Shown here: one piece after another, positions 34,524 to 43,882 of the stretch
How positions within the stretch are numbered: position 1 is the stretch's first letter
How the letters are laid out: the number at the start of each line of letters is the position of its first letter
Source: JBHPGW01 sp042569785
GTDB taxonomy: Bacteria > Planctomycetota > Phycisphaerae > Sedimentisphaerales > Anaerobacaceae
Length of the DNA: 64,000 bases
NCBI GenBank assembly: GCA_042569785.1
Contig: JBHPGW010000003.1
Location: 29,136-93,135, forward strand
Direction of reading: 5' to 3'
Made by a program: the position numbers and the translations under genes
The notes under the pieces: model-generated
The model's input: only the letters and a program-made list of their open reading frames with translations
The model's database searches: none
Told to the model about the DNA's origin: nothing

Positions 34524-35909
34524 ATGAGTAAATCTAAAAAAAGCTGGGAAAAACGTCTGGCTGGTGCGCCGGCTGATATGGCGGTGGATTTCGTGGAGTC
34601 ACTGTCCTATGACCAACGGCTGTACAAATACGATATAGTCGGATCGATCGCTCATGCGCAGATGCTGGCTGAGCAAAAGCTGATTACCAAAGCCGATTTC
34701 AAGAAGATCAAGGCAGGTCTGGTCGAGATCGATCGCCAAATCAGCGAAGGCAAATTCAAGTTCGATAAAACTCTCGAAGATATTCACATGGCGATCGAGT
34801 CGGCGTTAGTAAAAAAGATCGGCGAAGCAGGCAAAAAGCTGCACACCGGCAGGAGCCGAAATGACCAGGTCGCTACCGACATCAGGCTTTGGATGCGCGA
34901 TGCGATAGATGTCCTGCAGGAAAAAATAACCGCCCTGCAGAAAGCCTTCGTCAAACTGGCGGATAAATATACTAAGGACGTAATGCCCAGCTATACGCAT
35001 ATGCAGCGGGCGCAGCCGATAGTGATAGCGGCGTATCTACTTAGCTTTGCCGAGCAGTTAGAGCGTGATTTTATCAGGCTCGGTAACTGTAGTAACCTAT
35101 TCAATGTCTCACCATTAGGCAGCGGAGCGATAGCCGGCTCGACTTTACCGCTTAATCGCAAGAGTACAGCTAAGCAGTTGGGCTTTGCCGGTATCAGTCG
35201 CAACAGTATCGACGCGGTATCCGACAGGGATTTCTGCGCTGAGTTTATTTTCGACTGCTCACTGATCGCGGCTCATCTGTCGAAACTGGCGGAAGACTGG
35301 ATAATTTATTCTTCGAACGAATTCAGCTTTGTCAATATCGACGACAGTTACTGCACTTCGTCGAGTATGATGCCTCAAAAGCGTAACCCTGATATGCTGG
35401 AACTGATCCGCGGAAAGACCGGCAGTATTTACGGTTCGCTTATTGCGATGCTGACAATTCTAAAGGCTCAGCCGACCGGGTATAATCGTGACCTGCAGGA
35501 GGACAAGATACATGTTTTCTCCGCTAACGATACGGTTGAAGCCTCACTGGATATGGCAACAGCGATAGTTTCTCATACAAAGTTTAACGTAAAAAAAATA
35601 GCCACAAGTTTGGATGAAGGTTTTCTCGATGCTACCGCATTAGCTGAATACCTTGTTACTAAAGGTGTAGCCTTTCGCCAGGCACACGGTATCACAGGGG
35701 CCCTGGTCGGAATATGTGAAAAGCAGTGTAAAAAGCTGCGCCAGTTAGAATTAGAGCAGTTGCAAAAACATTGTCCAGCTATCGACTCCGATGTCTACAA
35801 ACATCTCGGAGCCACTAACATTGCTGGTAAATATTCCAGCGAGGGCGCAGCTGGCACGCGCCAGGTAAAGAAACAAATCACATACTGGAAGAAACGGTTG
35901 GCAAAGTGA
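34524..35909 (+). CDS. argH: Argininosuccinate lyase
   Basis: A 461-residue enzyme of the fumarase/aspartase superfamily that splits argininosuccinate into arginine and fumarate, the last step of arginine synthesis. It shows LEDIHMAIE near residue 93, [17 protein letters not shown] near residue 112, [10 protein letters not shown] near residue 155, and the superfamily signature [12 protein letters not shown] near residue 281 containing the catalytic Ser. Length is normal. GGAG lies 8 bases before the ATG. The stop overlaps the thiL start. Confidence 0.97.
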   Translation: MSKSKKSWEKRLAGAPADMAVDFVESLSYDQRLYKYDIVGSIAHAQMLAEQKLITKADFKKIKAGLVEIDRQISEGKFKFDKTLEDIHMAIESALVKKIGEAGKKLHTGRSRNDQVATDIRLWMRDAIDVLQEKITALQKAFVKLADKYTKDVMPSYTHMQRAQPIVIAAYLLSFAEQLERDFIRLGNCSNLFNVSPLGSGAIAGSTLPLNRKSTAKQLGFAGISRNSIDAVSDRDFCAEFIFDCSLIAAHLSKLAEDWIIYSSNEFSFVNIDDSYCTSSSMMPQKRNPDMLELIRGKTGSIYGSLIAMLTILKAQPTGYNRDLQEDKIHVFSANDTVEASLDMATAIVSHTKFNVKKIATSLDEGFLDATALAEYLVTKGVAFRQAHGITGALVGICEKQCKKLRQLELEQLQKHCPAIDSDVYKHLGATNIAGKYSSEGAAGTRQVKKQITYWKKRLAK

Positions 35910-36826
35910 TGGGCAGTGCCGAAGATCAAATCACGGCCTGGTTCGCCAAGCAAAGCAAACTCTCCGAAAAGGACTTTCCAATAGGTATCGGTGACGATAT
36001 GGCCGAAATTCGCCTAACAGCGGATAGCTCGATTCTTATCACTACCGATATGCTGCTCGACGGCGTACATTTCGATCTGGAAACCGCTGGAATAAAACAG
36101 GTAGGCTATAAGGCTATGGCGGTGAGTCTCAGCGATTGTGCGGCAATGGCGACTGTGCCGATCGGTGCGGTTGTCTCTGTTGCGCTCCCAAAAGGATTCG
36201 GGGCAGAACAATTAAAACAGCTTCATTCAGGGATCACGTCAGCAGGCGAGAAATATCGATGCGCCCTGATCGGCGGAGATATCACCAGCTGGAACAGTGA
36301 CTCAGGATTTGCGATAAGTGTGGCGATGCTCAGTAAACCAGCGGCTAATAGCCCGATAAAACGCAACGGTGCCAAAGTCGGTGATATTATTTGTGTTACC
36401 GGATCATTAGGCGGATCGATCGAGGGGAAACATCTGAAGTTTGAGCCGAGAGTTTTCGAGGCGATAAAGATCGCTCAGACTGCTGAGATAAACTCCATGA
36501 TCGATATAAGTGATGGGCTCAGCAGCGACCTCAATCGTATCTGTCAACAAAGCAAAGTTGCCGCTGTTATAAATGCTGATCTGATACCAATATCGGACCA
36601 GGCTCGCGGAAAAACGAACCCCCTGGACTCAGCATTGAATGACGGAGAAGATTTTGAACTGCTCTTTACCATGAGCGAAACTGAATTTAAAAAACTGCTT
36701 GGACTATGGAAAGATAAACTCAAGATTACAAAGATCGGCACCATCACCAACGGCGATAAAATACAAATAAAAATGCTCGATGGAATGACCAGGGATTTAC
36801 AACCTAAAGGATTCGATCATTTATGA
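35909..36826 (+). CDS. thiL: Thiamine-monophosphate kinase
   Basis: A 305-residue enzyme that phosphorylates thiamine monophosphate to the active pyrophosphate cofactor. GIGDDMAEI near residue 26, [12 protein letters not shown] near residue 47, [14 protein letters not shown] near residue 68, GGDITS near residue 117, and [15 protein letters not shown] near residue 197 are the ThiL/PurM-like motifs. The ATG at 35909 overlaps the argH stop (TGATG); the in-frame GTG one codon earlier is less likely. Grouping with tsaE is common in bacteria. Confidence 0.95.
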   Translation: MGSAEDQITAWFAKQSKLSEKDFPIGIGDDMAEIRLTADSSILITTDMLLDGVHFDLETAGIKQVGYKAMAVSLSDCAAMATVPIGAVVSVALPKGFGAEQLKQLHSGITSAGEKYRCALIGGDITSWNSDSGFAISVAMLSKPAANSPIKRNGAKVGDIICVTGSLGGSIEGKHLKFEPRVFEAIKIAQTAEINSMIDISDGLSSDLNRICQQSKVAAVINADLIPISDQARGKTNPLDSALNDGEDFELLFTMSETEFKKLLGLWKDKLKITKIGTITNGDKIQIKMLDGMTRDLQPKGFDHL

Positions 36827-37269
36827 ATTTAGAGTTAACGACAAAATCGGCAGAGGAAACGATCCAGCTTGGGCGAACAATAGGCCAACAGCTCAAAGGC
36901 TCAGAGGTTATAGCAATTTGCGGAACCCTGGGCAGCGGCAAAACGCATCTTATTAAAGGGATTGCCGCAGGTGCCGGCGCCGAAGACCGCAAACACATCA
37001 ATAGTCCGACCTTTGTGCTTATTAACGAGTATTCCGGCCGAGTGGATATTTATCATATTGACGCTTATCGCCTGGATTCGGTTGCCGAATTTGAGAAACT
37101 CGGCTTCGATGATCTTTGTTATCCAAACTCGGTAGTTTTGATCGAATGGGCCGATAAAGTGGAATCGGCTCTGGCAGGAATAAATTATATTCGAATAAAT
37201 CTTTGTCACCAGGGCCATACACGCAGATCGATACAAATCACGAACATACCTGAATATATCAGTATTTAG
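36823..37269 (+). CDS. tsaE: tRNA threonylcarbamoyladenosine biosynthesis ATPase TsaE
   Basis: A 148-residue P-loop protein. [15 protein letters not shown] near residue 31 is the Walker A site, [10 protein letters not shown] near residue 59 and [11 protein letters not shown] near residue 74 are TsaE landmarks, and [11 protein letters not shown] near residue 104 is the Walker B-like strand. It works with TsaD and TsaB in making the t6A base next to the anticodon of tRNAs. It overlaps thiL by 4 bases. Confidence 0.96.
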   Translation: MNLELTTKSAEETIQLGRTIGQQLKGSEVIAICGTLGSGKTHLIKGIAAGAGAEDRKHINSPTFVLINEYSGRVDIYHIDAYRLDSVAEFEKLGFDDLCYPNSVVLIEWADKVESALAGINYIRINLCHQGHTRRSIQITNIPEYISI

Positions 37270-37686
37270 CCCAAAGAAAGCGTTTTTATAAGGCTTTTGC
37301 ATTTTGGCTATGTCACCTACAAATAACAAAACACTTCTAACAGTTATTTAGTCACACTTTTACGTACCACGATTTGGCAGCGCCCGATTTGTTTTCTATA
37401 TTTTCCTTTGTCGGCGTGAATAAAACGCGGAACGAAAATCAGAGTAGTTTTCGGACGTAACATTGTTTGCATGTTAACTATTTGTGATCGAATTTTAAAG
37501 TGAAGTATTATTATTGTAATTAAGTTGATTTTATTTTAGGAGGGTTCGCGGCAAAAAAAATAGTAAGAGTTGATTTAAGTCCTGTTTTGATTACGACGAT
37601 AAGCTGAATCGGGAAAAGTTATGATAAACGAGTGTTTATCAAACAAGAAAAAAAGTGAATAGTATTTTTTTAGAAAGGGTAGAAAG
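37270..37686 (+). other. 417-base leader and promoter region of the pilin operon
   Basis: No gene is supported here. At the left end TAGCCCAAA (including the tsaE stop) can pair with TTTTGGCTA near 37302-37310, but no T run follows. An AGGAGG at 37539-37544 has no start codon at the right distance. TGATAAAC (37622-37629) and GTTTATCA (37634-37641) form a perfect 8-base hairpin with loop GAGT, about 45 bases before the pilin ATG; it could be an operator or stabilise the pilin mRNA. AAAGGG stands 8 bases before that ATG. I found no clear sigma54 or sigma70 promoter. Confidence 0.5.
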
Positions 37687-38130
37687 ATGAAGGCAAAAAG
37701 TGGTTTTACATTAGTGGAAATTTTGATTGTTGTGGTGATCCTTGGTATTCTGGCAGCTATAGTAATACCTCAGTTCACCGATGCGAGTACCGAAGCCAAA
37801 GAAGCAAGACTTGCCTCTGATCTGCAAATGATGCGTTCGCAGATCGAGCTGTACAAGATACAGCATACTGACGCATTGCCGGATACTAACAGCTATGCTG
37901 AATTTGTAACCGCTATGACAGTAGTGGACTCCGACGGAAGAGGACCTTACATGCAGAAGATTCCGAGTAATCCTTTTGCTCCTGCAGCTGTAGCCGATAC
38001 GGTTACGTTTGCCGCAACAGCTGACGGTGACAACTCCGCAGGCTGGAACCTGGATCCTACTACAGAAAGATTCCAGGCTCATGACAGCGGAACATGTCCT
38101 GACGGCAGCACAAAGCATTCAGATCTGTAA
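37687..38130 (+). CDS. Major type IV pilin / GspG-like prepilin
   Basis: A 147-residue prepilin with a textbook signal: MKAKSG then FTLVEILIVVVILGILAAIVIP, with Glu5. DLQMMRSQIELYKIQHTDALP near residue 48 and PSNPFAPA near residue 95 are the GspG/pilin landmarks. A strong ribosome site, its own terminator just downstream and first position in the operon argue for the most abundant subunit of the fibre. The last 20 residues include a Cys and a Gly-Ser-rich tail. Confidence 0.9.
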   Translation: MKAKSGFTLVEILIVVVILGILAAIVIPQFTDASTEAKEARLASDLQMMRSQIELYKIQHTDALPDTNSYAEFVTAMTVVDSDGRGPYMQKIPSNPFAPAAVADTVTFAATADGDNSAGWNLDPTTERFQAHDSGTCPDGSTKHSDL

Positions 38131-38202
38131 GAATGAAAAATCTTTCATCTGTGAGGCTCTAAAAGATAGATGCCTGTACAGATTTGCGATAAAAGCTAAC
38201 AG

Positions 38203-38237
38203 GGCTGACCGGTGTTAAAAGCCGGTCAGCCTTTTTT
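38203..38237 (+). terminator. Rho-independent terminator after the major pilin gene
   Basis: GGCTGACCGG (38203-38212) pairs perfectly with CCGGTCAGCC (38222-38231) across a 9-base loop, followed by six T. It lies between the major pilin gene and the next prepilin gene and so would keep pilin transcripts abundant while letting limited read-through reach the assembly genes. Confidence 0.93.
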
Positions 38238-38263
38238 GGGCTATAGGCAGGAACGGTGATAAC

Positions 38264-38677
38264 ATGGCAAAAAGAGAAAAGAAACGGTTTTCATATCCCG
38301 AATTCATTATAATATTCGCAATACTGTGTTTTGTCGCATTTTCAGCTAAGCCTGCATTCATGCAAGCACGCGAGCAAACAAATATTTCTCAGCTTGTTGA
38401 CGGCCTGGAACAGTTGCGAGCATCTCTTGATGTATACCGCACCGATCACCAGAACCTGCCCCCTACCGATTCATTCGAGAAGTTCAAAGCAGTTATAACA
38501 ACAAAAAACAGACCAAGCGGATCGTATCTCAGGAATATCCCGAAAAATCCTTTTAATAATCTCAATACGATTCGTTTTGACGGCCCGCAAGCCGGCTGCG
38601 GCAAAGCAGGATGGAGACTCGACACTAAAACAGGTCTCTTACAGGCGGATAATAACATTAACTGGGCAAAGCTTTGA
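38264..38677 (+). CDS. Pilin paralogue with degenerate prepilin cleavage site
   Basis: A 137-residue protein related to the major pilin before it: both end with NPF, then AGW.LD..T...QA.D. The N-terminal signal is KKR then FSYPEFIIIFAILCFVAFSA; the Glu at position 5 is kept, but Arg stands where Gly is required before the cut and the helix differs from the usual LIELL pattern. Cleavage by prepilin peptidase is doubtful, so it may stay in the membrane or sit at the fibre base. It lies just after the pilin terminator. AGGA is 11 bases before the ATG. Confidence 0.75.
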   Translation: MAKREKKRFSYPEFIIIFAILCFVAFSAKPAFMQAREQTNISQLVDGLEQLRASLDVYRTDHQNLPPTDSFEKFKAVITTKNRPSGSYLRNIPKNPFNNLNTIRFDGPQAGCGKAGWRLDTKTGLLQADNNINWAKL

Positions 38678-38701
38678 TTTGACGATTACGCAGGTTGAAC
38701 T

Positions 38702-39139
38702 ATGAAACGCGGAACTTATTATAAACAATGCGGTTTTTCATTTGCGGAAGTAATGCTGGCAACAGTTATACTGGGCATTATCGCTGTGAGCCTACTGGTA
38801 CCGTTTACCAGCGGTGCGGCAATACAAGCTGAAGGACGGCACCGAACTCTCGGAACCAATTTAGCCAGCGATATAATCGAAGATATAGTTAACACCCCAT
38901 TTGATCAGATCGTCGGGGCATACAACTTCACCGAAAACCAGGGCCATGTTACTGATGCCGGTGGGACGGTATTTACCGATCCGATCTACGGCCCATACAG
39001 CAGAGTTGTTCAGTGCCAGTATGTTTATATGCCGCAGGAACAGGGGCTCGTAGCTGAAAAATACATTCTTGCAACAGTAACTGTATCTTACGCAGGCAAT
39101 GAAGTAGCCACCATTTATCGGCTTATCAGCGATGGTTAG
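38702..39139 (+). CDS. PilV/GspI-like minor prepilin
   Basis: A 145-residue prepilin: a basic leader ending CG, then FSFAEVMLATVILGIIAVSLLVP with Glu5. RTLGTNLASDIIEDIVNTPFDQI near residue 47 resembles the helix after the N-terminal segment in PilV/GspI proteins, where the motif A..LA...IE.I is usual. It follows the pilin paralogue by 24 bases and starts the block of minor pilins. Confidence 0.82.
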   Translation: MKRGTYYKQCGFSFAEVMLATVILGIIAVSLLVPFTSGAAIQAEGRHRTLGTNLASDIIEDIVNTPFDQIVGAYNFTENQGHVTDAGGTVFTDPIYGPYSRVVQCQYVYMPQEQGLVAEKYILATVTVSYAGNEVATIYRLISDG

Positions 39140-39152
39140 GATTCGATAAATA

Positions 39153-39812
39153 ATGAAAAAACTATTACATAACAAGCAATATAAAATGAACCGTAAAGGC
39201 TTCACCCTGGCAGAGCTTATTGTCGCACTTACTATGACGGTAGTGATCTTAACCGCGGTTACCGCTCTTACTTTTGCCGTGTCAAGTGCAAACGACGCCG
39301 CCGACGATACAAACGCCAAACAGGCACAACTACGCTATGCAACGCTTAGGATCACCGAATTGATAAGGCACTGTAAGCTCATCTGCCGAGTCTCAGAAAA
39401 TGATATAGCGATATGGCGGGCTGACGATAACGGCGACGGACAGATCAACACCAACGAACTTGTTTACATAGAATCGTCTGCTTGGCCCGATAACTTCATA
39501 CGCCTTGTAGAGTTTTCACAAAGTGGAGCATCTTCAGAAATGCCCAGGCCACTCGATCAAATCTATGACGGTTCCATAAAAGCAGGCCTGATCTCTGTCG
39601 GCAATCCTGTATATACCGTACTGATCCCACAGTGCGACAATGTCAGTTTAACAACCGATGTGAACCCGCCGCTAAGCAGGTTCGTCACTGTCTCATTTGA
39701 TCTAACCGAAAACGGCACCGCTCATCAATACCAGATAAACGCATCTATGCGCAGTTCATCGGAAAATCTGCTGGCACCAGCTTTGGTAGGCATTGTAAGT
39801 GATGATGACTGA
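39153..39812 (+). CDS. PilW/GspJ-like minor prepilin
   Basis: A 219-residue prepilin: MNRKG then FTLAELIVALTMTVVILTAVTAL with Glu5. QAQLRYATLRITELIRHCKLICRV near residue 61 and a DDNGDGQINTNELVY segment near residue 91 follow; the latter has the Asp spacing of a calcium loop. The length and the position after the V-like gene fit PilW/GspJ. Either the first ATG (39153) or that at 39186 could be used; I keep the first because AGGA lies upstream of it. Confidence 0.8.
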   Translation: MKKLLHNKQYKMNRKGFTLAELIVALTMTVVILTAVTALTFAVSSANDAADDTNAKQAQLRYATLRITELIRHCKLICRVSENDIAIWRADDNGDGQINTNELVYIESSAWPDNFIRLVEFSQSGASSEMPRPLDQIYDGSIKAGLISVGNPVYTVLIPQCDNVSLTTDVNPPLSRFVTVSFDLTENGTAHQYQINASMRSSSENLLAPALVGIVSDDD

Positions 39813-39862
39813 AAATTAGTGAGTATTTAAATGAGTATTTAAATTGGTATAAAGAAAAAACA

Positions 39863-41026
39863 ATGCGTTACAAAAACCAATACATCAGACACGGGGACAA
39901 AAGAGGCGTAGCTCTTATTGTTGTACTTATTCTTATTGTAACAACTGCGCTTTTGTCGATGGCTTTTATGTCGCGAAGCGATGTTGAGCTGGCATGCGGG
40001 CAAAATATGACACTCCGTTCTCAAACCGACTACACTGCCGAATCGGCCATGGAGCATGCAAAGGGTATGATACTGTACCCGCAGGATGTTGCTGGTGAAT
40101 ACTGGACAGGCGTTAACGCTCAGCAGTTAGCTAACGGAACCGATTATTATTATGACGTAGTAGTAACTAAACTTGGTCACTGTGATTACAAGATAAATTG
40201 CCTTGCGTACAAGGAAAAGGCTGGCGTGCAAACAGGACGAAGCGCCTTGCAGACAGAACTTAGACTCGACCCGGTTATCGCTTACTATCAGTCACTTCTT
40301 GCGCCAATACCTGCAGAGATCATTATAAATGGAGATGTTTATTGCGATACCGACTTAGCCAATTTTGGCAGAATTTTTGGTGACGTCTATTCACCAAGTA
40401 CTGTGGTCAATCCGTTTCCTGGTATTATAACCGGCAAAATAAATGATTTTACCGCTCAGCCGCCGGTTGATTTGCCAAGCATTAGCATCTCCGACTTCAG
40501 TTCACGTTATTATATCGGTGCTGACGAGTATATGGTCGCTAACGTGGGGGCAGACCAATTGCAGGATATGATCCTTGGCCCTACAGTATCAAATCCCGCG
40601 GGAATATATTATCGCGATGGCAATCTGGATTTACGAGGAAACATTAATATAACTGGGATGTTGGTGGTCAGGGACGACCTTAGAATTGACATGATGTGCA
40701 ATGTAACTATCACAGCAGTTAAAAACTTTCCTGCCCTTTTAGTAGGCCATGATATAATATTTAACAACAGCAACCAACATCTTAATGTTACAGGTCTCGT
40801 GCAAGTCAGAGACAATATCGATATGAACAACAGCTTTGGAAGTCGTATTGACGTTCTTGGCGCATTGTATATTCTCGGTGATGGGGCCCAGGACACTGCC
40901 GGCTGCAGTATTAACATCACTGGTTCACCAGATAAGGCGGCGATAGAGATATGGTCGTCAGAGGGTGTTCCGACAAGATGGAGCCCTGCTGCGGGGGCAT
41001 TCTTTAAAAGCATCCAAAGACAATGA
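39863..41026 (+). CDS. PilX/GspK-like protein with beta-helix-like C-terminal part
   Basis: A 387-residue protein. KRG then VALIVVLILIVTTALLSMAF is the GspK/PilX N-terminus without Glu5; DYTAESAMEHAKGMI near residue 54 is the PilX-N helix. From about 255 to 365 short strands repeat (NLDLRGNINITG, MLVVRDDLRID, HLNVTGLVQVRDN), which suggests a small right-handed beta-helix, as in bactofilin-like or polymer-forming proteins. GspK-type proteins cap the pseudopilus tip, so this one may give the tip a rigid rod-like domain. Confidence 0.75.
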   Translation: MRYKNQYIRHGDKRGVALIVVLILIVTTALLSMAFMSRSDVELACGQNMTLRSQTDYTAESAMEHAKGMILYPQDVAGEYWTGVNAQQLANGTDYYYDVVVTKLGHCDYKINCLAYKEKAGVQTGRSALQTELRLDPVIAYYQSLLAPIPAEIIINGDVYCDTDLANFGRIFGDVYSPSTVVNPFPGIITGKINDFTAQPPVDLPSISISDFSSRYYIGADEYMVANVGADQLQDMILGPTVSNPAGIYYRDGNLDLRGNINITGMLVVRDDLRIDMMCNVTITAVKNFPALLVGHDIIFNNSNQHLNVTGLVQVRDNIDMNNSFGSRIDVLGALYILGDGAQDTAGCSINITGSPDKAAIEIWSSEGVPTRWSPAAGAFFKSIQRQ

Positions 41027-41423
41027 CCATGACTTGATCGGCAGTACTAAAGGCTGAAACCTTTTTTATTTATCGGCCTTTAAAAACAATGAAAATAAAA
41101 TTTCAATTCGTTCCGGCAGATCAATTTGCCCGGTTTTGCGGCAATATATCTCAAAATTTCACGCGCAAATTTCGTGGCGTTGTGACGATTATATTGGTTC
41201 TGTTGACTCGAACTTTTACAGCGGGCAATTGTAAGCTGATATCGGGTTTTTTATCTGCCTATATAAACGGGGCCTCTTTGATACAAACATCGGTTGTAGA
41301 AAACAGCTTTTCGGCCCCTTTAGGCAATAAAAAACACAAGTAAAGCCGTATTCCAAACAAGACGAAAAGAACCATAAGTACAAGGTTCAACAATGCCATA
41401 CGTAAAGAGTGAGGGTTGTAAGA
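41027..41423 (+). other. 397-base spacer inside the pilus operon, no supported gene
   Basis: An open frame at 41089-41343 (84 codons) has no ribosome site and no family likeness, so I do not call it. The left part has AAAGG-ctgaaa-CCTTT followed by T (41049-41065), a weak terminator that competes with a TAAAGGC/GCCTTTA pairing. The right part holds the three-way-junction candidate at 41269-41318. The spacer is unusually long for this operon. Confidence 0.5.
41269..41318 (+). ncRNA. Candidate three-way-junction RNA upstream of a minor pilin gene
   Basis: GGGGCC (41269-41274) pairs with GGCCCC (41313-41318). Inside are two adjacent hairpins: TACAA(A)C-ATCG-GTTGTA (41282-41298) and GAAAA-CAGC-TTTTC (41299-41312), with no unpaired base between them or before the closing stem. 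The fold lies 105 bases before the ATG at 41424. The arms are short and AT-rich, so chance is possible. It lacks the conserved sequences of c-di-GMP riboswitches and the CUGAUGA core of hammerhead ribozymes. Confidence 0.25.
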
Positions 41424-41987
41424 ATGGCAAAAGTGAAATATGGAAACAGAAATGTTGGCCGTTATGGCTGGCATGGCAAAAAAATTCTGCCATGTACGGG
41501 CAGTGCTTTTTCGATGGTGGAGCTGTTAATTGTGATGATCATTATTTCGATAATCGCGATGCTTGTGATACCTATGATCGGTTCGGCATCGGGTATGCAG
41601 CTTAGCTCAGCGGCAAATATGATAGCAGCGGACCTGGAATATGCCAAAGGTATCGCGATCGGAAGAGGACTGAACTATTCGGTTATATTCGATACGTCTT
41701 CAGACAGTTACAAAATAGAAGATCAGAACGGAAGCACAATATCCCATCCTGTGAAGAAGGGATTCGATTATGTTATCGATTTCGGCAGTGATAGCAGACT
41801 CGATAAGGTCAGTATTACCGATGTGGATTTCGACGGAACAGCTTCGATCAAATTCGATTATCTCGGATGCCCTTATAACGGCAATAACACCGCTTTAAAC
41901 AGTGGGGTTGTTACATTGACAGCCGGCGAAACAACTGTAGTGATTAACGTAGAACCAATAACAGGATTTATCTCGATTACCGAATAA
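41424..41987 (+). CDS. FimT/GspH-like minor prepilin with long leader
   Basis: A 187-residue prepilin. The leader is long (about 28 residues, MAKVKYGNRNVGRYG...CTGSA), then FSMVELLIVMIIISIIAMLVIP with Glu5 and Ala rather than Gly before the cut. ANMIAADLEYAKGIAIGRGLNYSVIFD near residue 55 is the FimT/GspH signature. The ATG at 41424 has GAGGG 8 bases upstream; the GTG at 41409 lies inside that site. It precedes pilM by 15 bases. Confidence 0.83.
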   Translation: MAKVKYGNRNVGRYGWHGKKILPCTGSAFSMVELLIVMIIISIIAMLVIPMIGSASGMQLSSAANMIAADLEYAKGIAIGRGLNYSVIFDTSSDSYKIEDQNGSTISHPVKKGFDYVIDFGSDSRLDKVSITDVDFDGTASIKFDYLGCPYNGNNTALNSGVVTLTAGETTVVINVEPITGFISITE

Positions 41988-42002
41988 GACGGGAAAATAT
42001 AA

Positions 42003-43160
42003 ATGATAGACTGGTTATTAAAAACTAAACATGCTCAGCCAATAGGTTTGGATATAGGACATAACTCCATCAAGATGATCCAACTAACAAACAATGGCAA
42101 TCGCATAAGTATTCAGGCAGCGGACAAAGTACAGTTTGACTCGACTATAACCGACGAAACGGCCCGAAGAGAATTTATTGTTTCCTCGATAAAAGATATG
42201 CTGGACTATGGCCAGTTTCGGGGTAGAAACGTTGTTTCATGTTTGCCCAGCGATAAACTCAAAACAACGAGCCTTCGATTATCTGAAAATGAAATTGGAT
42301 CGTTCGAAGATTCTTTGAAGAAAGAGATCTCTCAGAGATTCGATCTCGACGCCGATACCGACATAATCAAGTATCTCGATGCAGGCCAGGTCAAACAGGG
42401 CGATAACATCAAGAATGAGTTGATAGTCTTTGCCGCCGATGACGCGACAATCAGAGACCATATTGATATGCTCGAAGAAGCACAGCTTACTCCTGTCGCG
42501 ATAGATACTATTCCATGTGCCCTTCTTAGAAGTTTTGGACGTCTGCTTAACCGCCAGGAAGACAAGGAACGCACAGTGGTATTCGTGGATATCGGCAGTC
42601 AGTTCACTACTGTGATATTCAATCGTAACGATGAGATCAGCTTTGTAAAACAGATACCAATTGGAGGCAGGAAGATTGACGAAAGAATAGCATCAAAGCT
42701 TGGTATTGAGCCGCACGAGGTAGAGCTTCTTCGAGGCAAACTGCGAAGAAATCGAAGTTCTGACTTAGAACAAGACGACTCGCCCCAACACAGCGTTGAG
42801 CTGGACTCTTCGACACGCCAGAGGATAGTCGATGGAGTCACTGTCGTTGCCGAAGAACTGGCAAAAGAGATTTCACTCTGCCTTAGATATTATACGGTAA
42901 CGTTCAGAGGCAAGCGTGTTGAGAACGCGATTTTTGCGGGCGGCGAAGCGTACGAAAACATTTTGTTAAATGTCTTAAAAAGACAATTGACCGTTGAAGT
43001 TAATTTAGCTGAGCCCATGAGAGGTTTCGACATGAGAAACGTTGATCTTGGTAATGACAGGCGAAGCTTATTAAGCGAGTGGGCTGTGGCCGTAGGACTT
43101 AGCCTTAGAGGACTCAGGAAAGAAAAAGTTAAAGAAGAAACTGTAATGATTCAATCGTAA
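42003..43160 (+). CDS. pilM: PilM, actin-like type IV pilus assembly protein
   Basis: A 385-residue cytoplasmic protein of the FtsA/actin fold. IGLDIGHNSIKMIQL near residue 12 is the phosphate-1 loop, VVFVDIGSQFTTVIF near residue 193 the phosphate-2 loop, and NAIFAGGEAYENILLNVLKRQL near residue 308 the adenosine region. PilM binds the short N-terminal tail of PilN and links the ATPase to the periplasmic alignment complex. It is followed by PilN- and PilO-like genes in the usual order. Confidence 0.92.
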   Translation: MIDWLLKTKHAQPIGLDIGHNSIKMIQLTNNGNRISIQAADKVQFDSTITDETARREFIVSSIKDMLDYGQFRGRNVVSCLPSDKLKTTSLRLSENEIGSFEDSLKKEISQRFDLDADTDIIKYLDAGQVKQGDNIKNELIVFAADDATIRDHIDMLEEAQLTPVAIDTIPCALLRSFGRLLNRQEDKERTVVFVDIGSQFTTVIFNRNDEISFVKQIPIGGRKIDERIASKLGIEPHEVELLRGKLRRNRSSDLEQDDSPQHSVELDSSTRQRIVDGVTVVAEELAKEISLCLRYYTVTFRGKRVENAIFAGGEAYENILLNVLKRQLTVEVNLAEPMRGFDMRNVDLGNDRRSLLSEWAVAVGLSLRGLRKEKVKEETVMIQS

Positions 43161-43184
43161 AAACAGCTTTTACAGAGAATAGAT

Positions 43185-43853
43185 ATGAAAGAAATTGACC
43201 TACTTCCAGAATGGTACAAAAAAGGCAGAAAACGCCAAAACAGCTATCATGCACAATATGTGATTTTGTGCTTGATCTGCCTGACGCTGCTGGTCATTAA
43301 ATTTACCACAGGGATATCAGTTTCCAAAGCTCAGGCCAGACTTGATGCCGGCAAAACCAAACTTGAACAGTCACGAATTATGTCAAGACAATTCGAACAA
43401 ACAAAAAGTCAATTACAGAATTTGAAGAACAAAGCTGACCTCCTGAAAAAGATTGACCCCAAAATAGATATTGCCGCTGTTATAGCGGAGATAAGTTTTC
43501 TCATTGAAAAAGAAATAGTACTGAGCAAAGTGGAATTCAAAGCTGAACAACTGACCGATAACGCAAACAGCAATACACAGCGAAGAAGAAGCGGCCGGCG
43601 ACAAAGCAGTAAGAAAGAAGCTATCTCGCTTGGAGATATCAGGTTCAAGATAAAGGTAAGCGGTGTCGCTGCTGATTCCCGAGATGTGGCGGATTTTGCG
43701 TGTAGCCTGGAAGATTCTCCGTATTTTTGCCAGGTAATACCGCTCTTCTCGAGAAACAAGGAAGTTAAGCCAGGCACCAATATATCCAGGGATAGGGACC
43801 AGATAAGTGAATTTGAAATAAATTGCTACCTGGCCAATTACGAAGAAAAATAA
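43185..43853 (+). CDS. PilN-like inner-membrane protein
   Basis: A 222-residue protein: the start MKEIDLLPEWYKKGRKRQ carries the INLLP-like motif by which PilN docks on PilM, here IDLLPEW. One membrane span follows (about 28-45), then a coiled coil (about 50-90) and a ferredoxin-like domain with RFKIKVSGVAADSRDVADFACSLED split over residues 150-175. A basic stretch of about 15 residues (QRRRSGRRQSSKKE) interrupts the soluble domain. It sits between PilM and PilO genes. Confidence 0.8.
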   Translation: MKEIDLLPEWYKKGRKRQNSYHAQYVILCLICLTLLVIKFTTGISVSKAQARLDAGKTKLEQSRIMSRQFEQTKSQLQNLKNKADLLKKIDPKIDIAAVIAEISFLIEKEIVLSKVEFKAEQLTDNANSNTQRRRSGRRQSSKKEAISLGDIRFKIKVSGVAADSRDVADFACSLEDSPYFCQVIPLFSRNKEVKPGTNISRDRDQISEFEINCYLANYEEK

Positions 43854-43882
43854 GATTTTAAAAAAGGTTTGATTGAGTAATC

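Noticed and set aside
37270..37686. Cyclic di-GMP riboswitch or sigma54 promoter before the major pilin
   Set aside because: Neither the conserved GEMM sequences nor a TGGCAC-N5-TTGC pair could be found; TGGCAGCGCC near 37375 is a poor match.
41269..41318. Hammerhead ribozyme
   Set aside because: GAAA follows a stem as in hammerheads, but the CUGAUGA core is absent.
41089..41343. 84-codon frame in the spacer before the FimT-like gene
   Set aside because: No ribosome site or recognisable domain; overlaps a possible RNA fold. Kept only as a remark.
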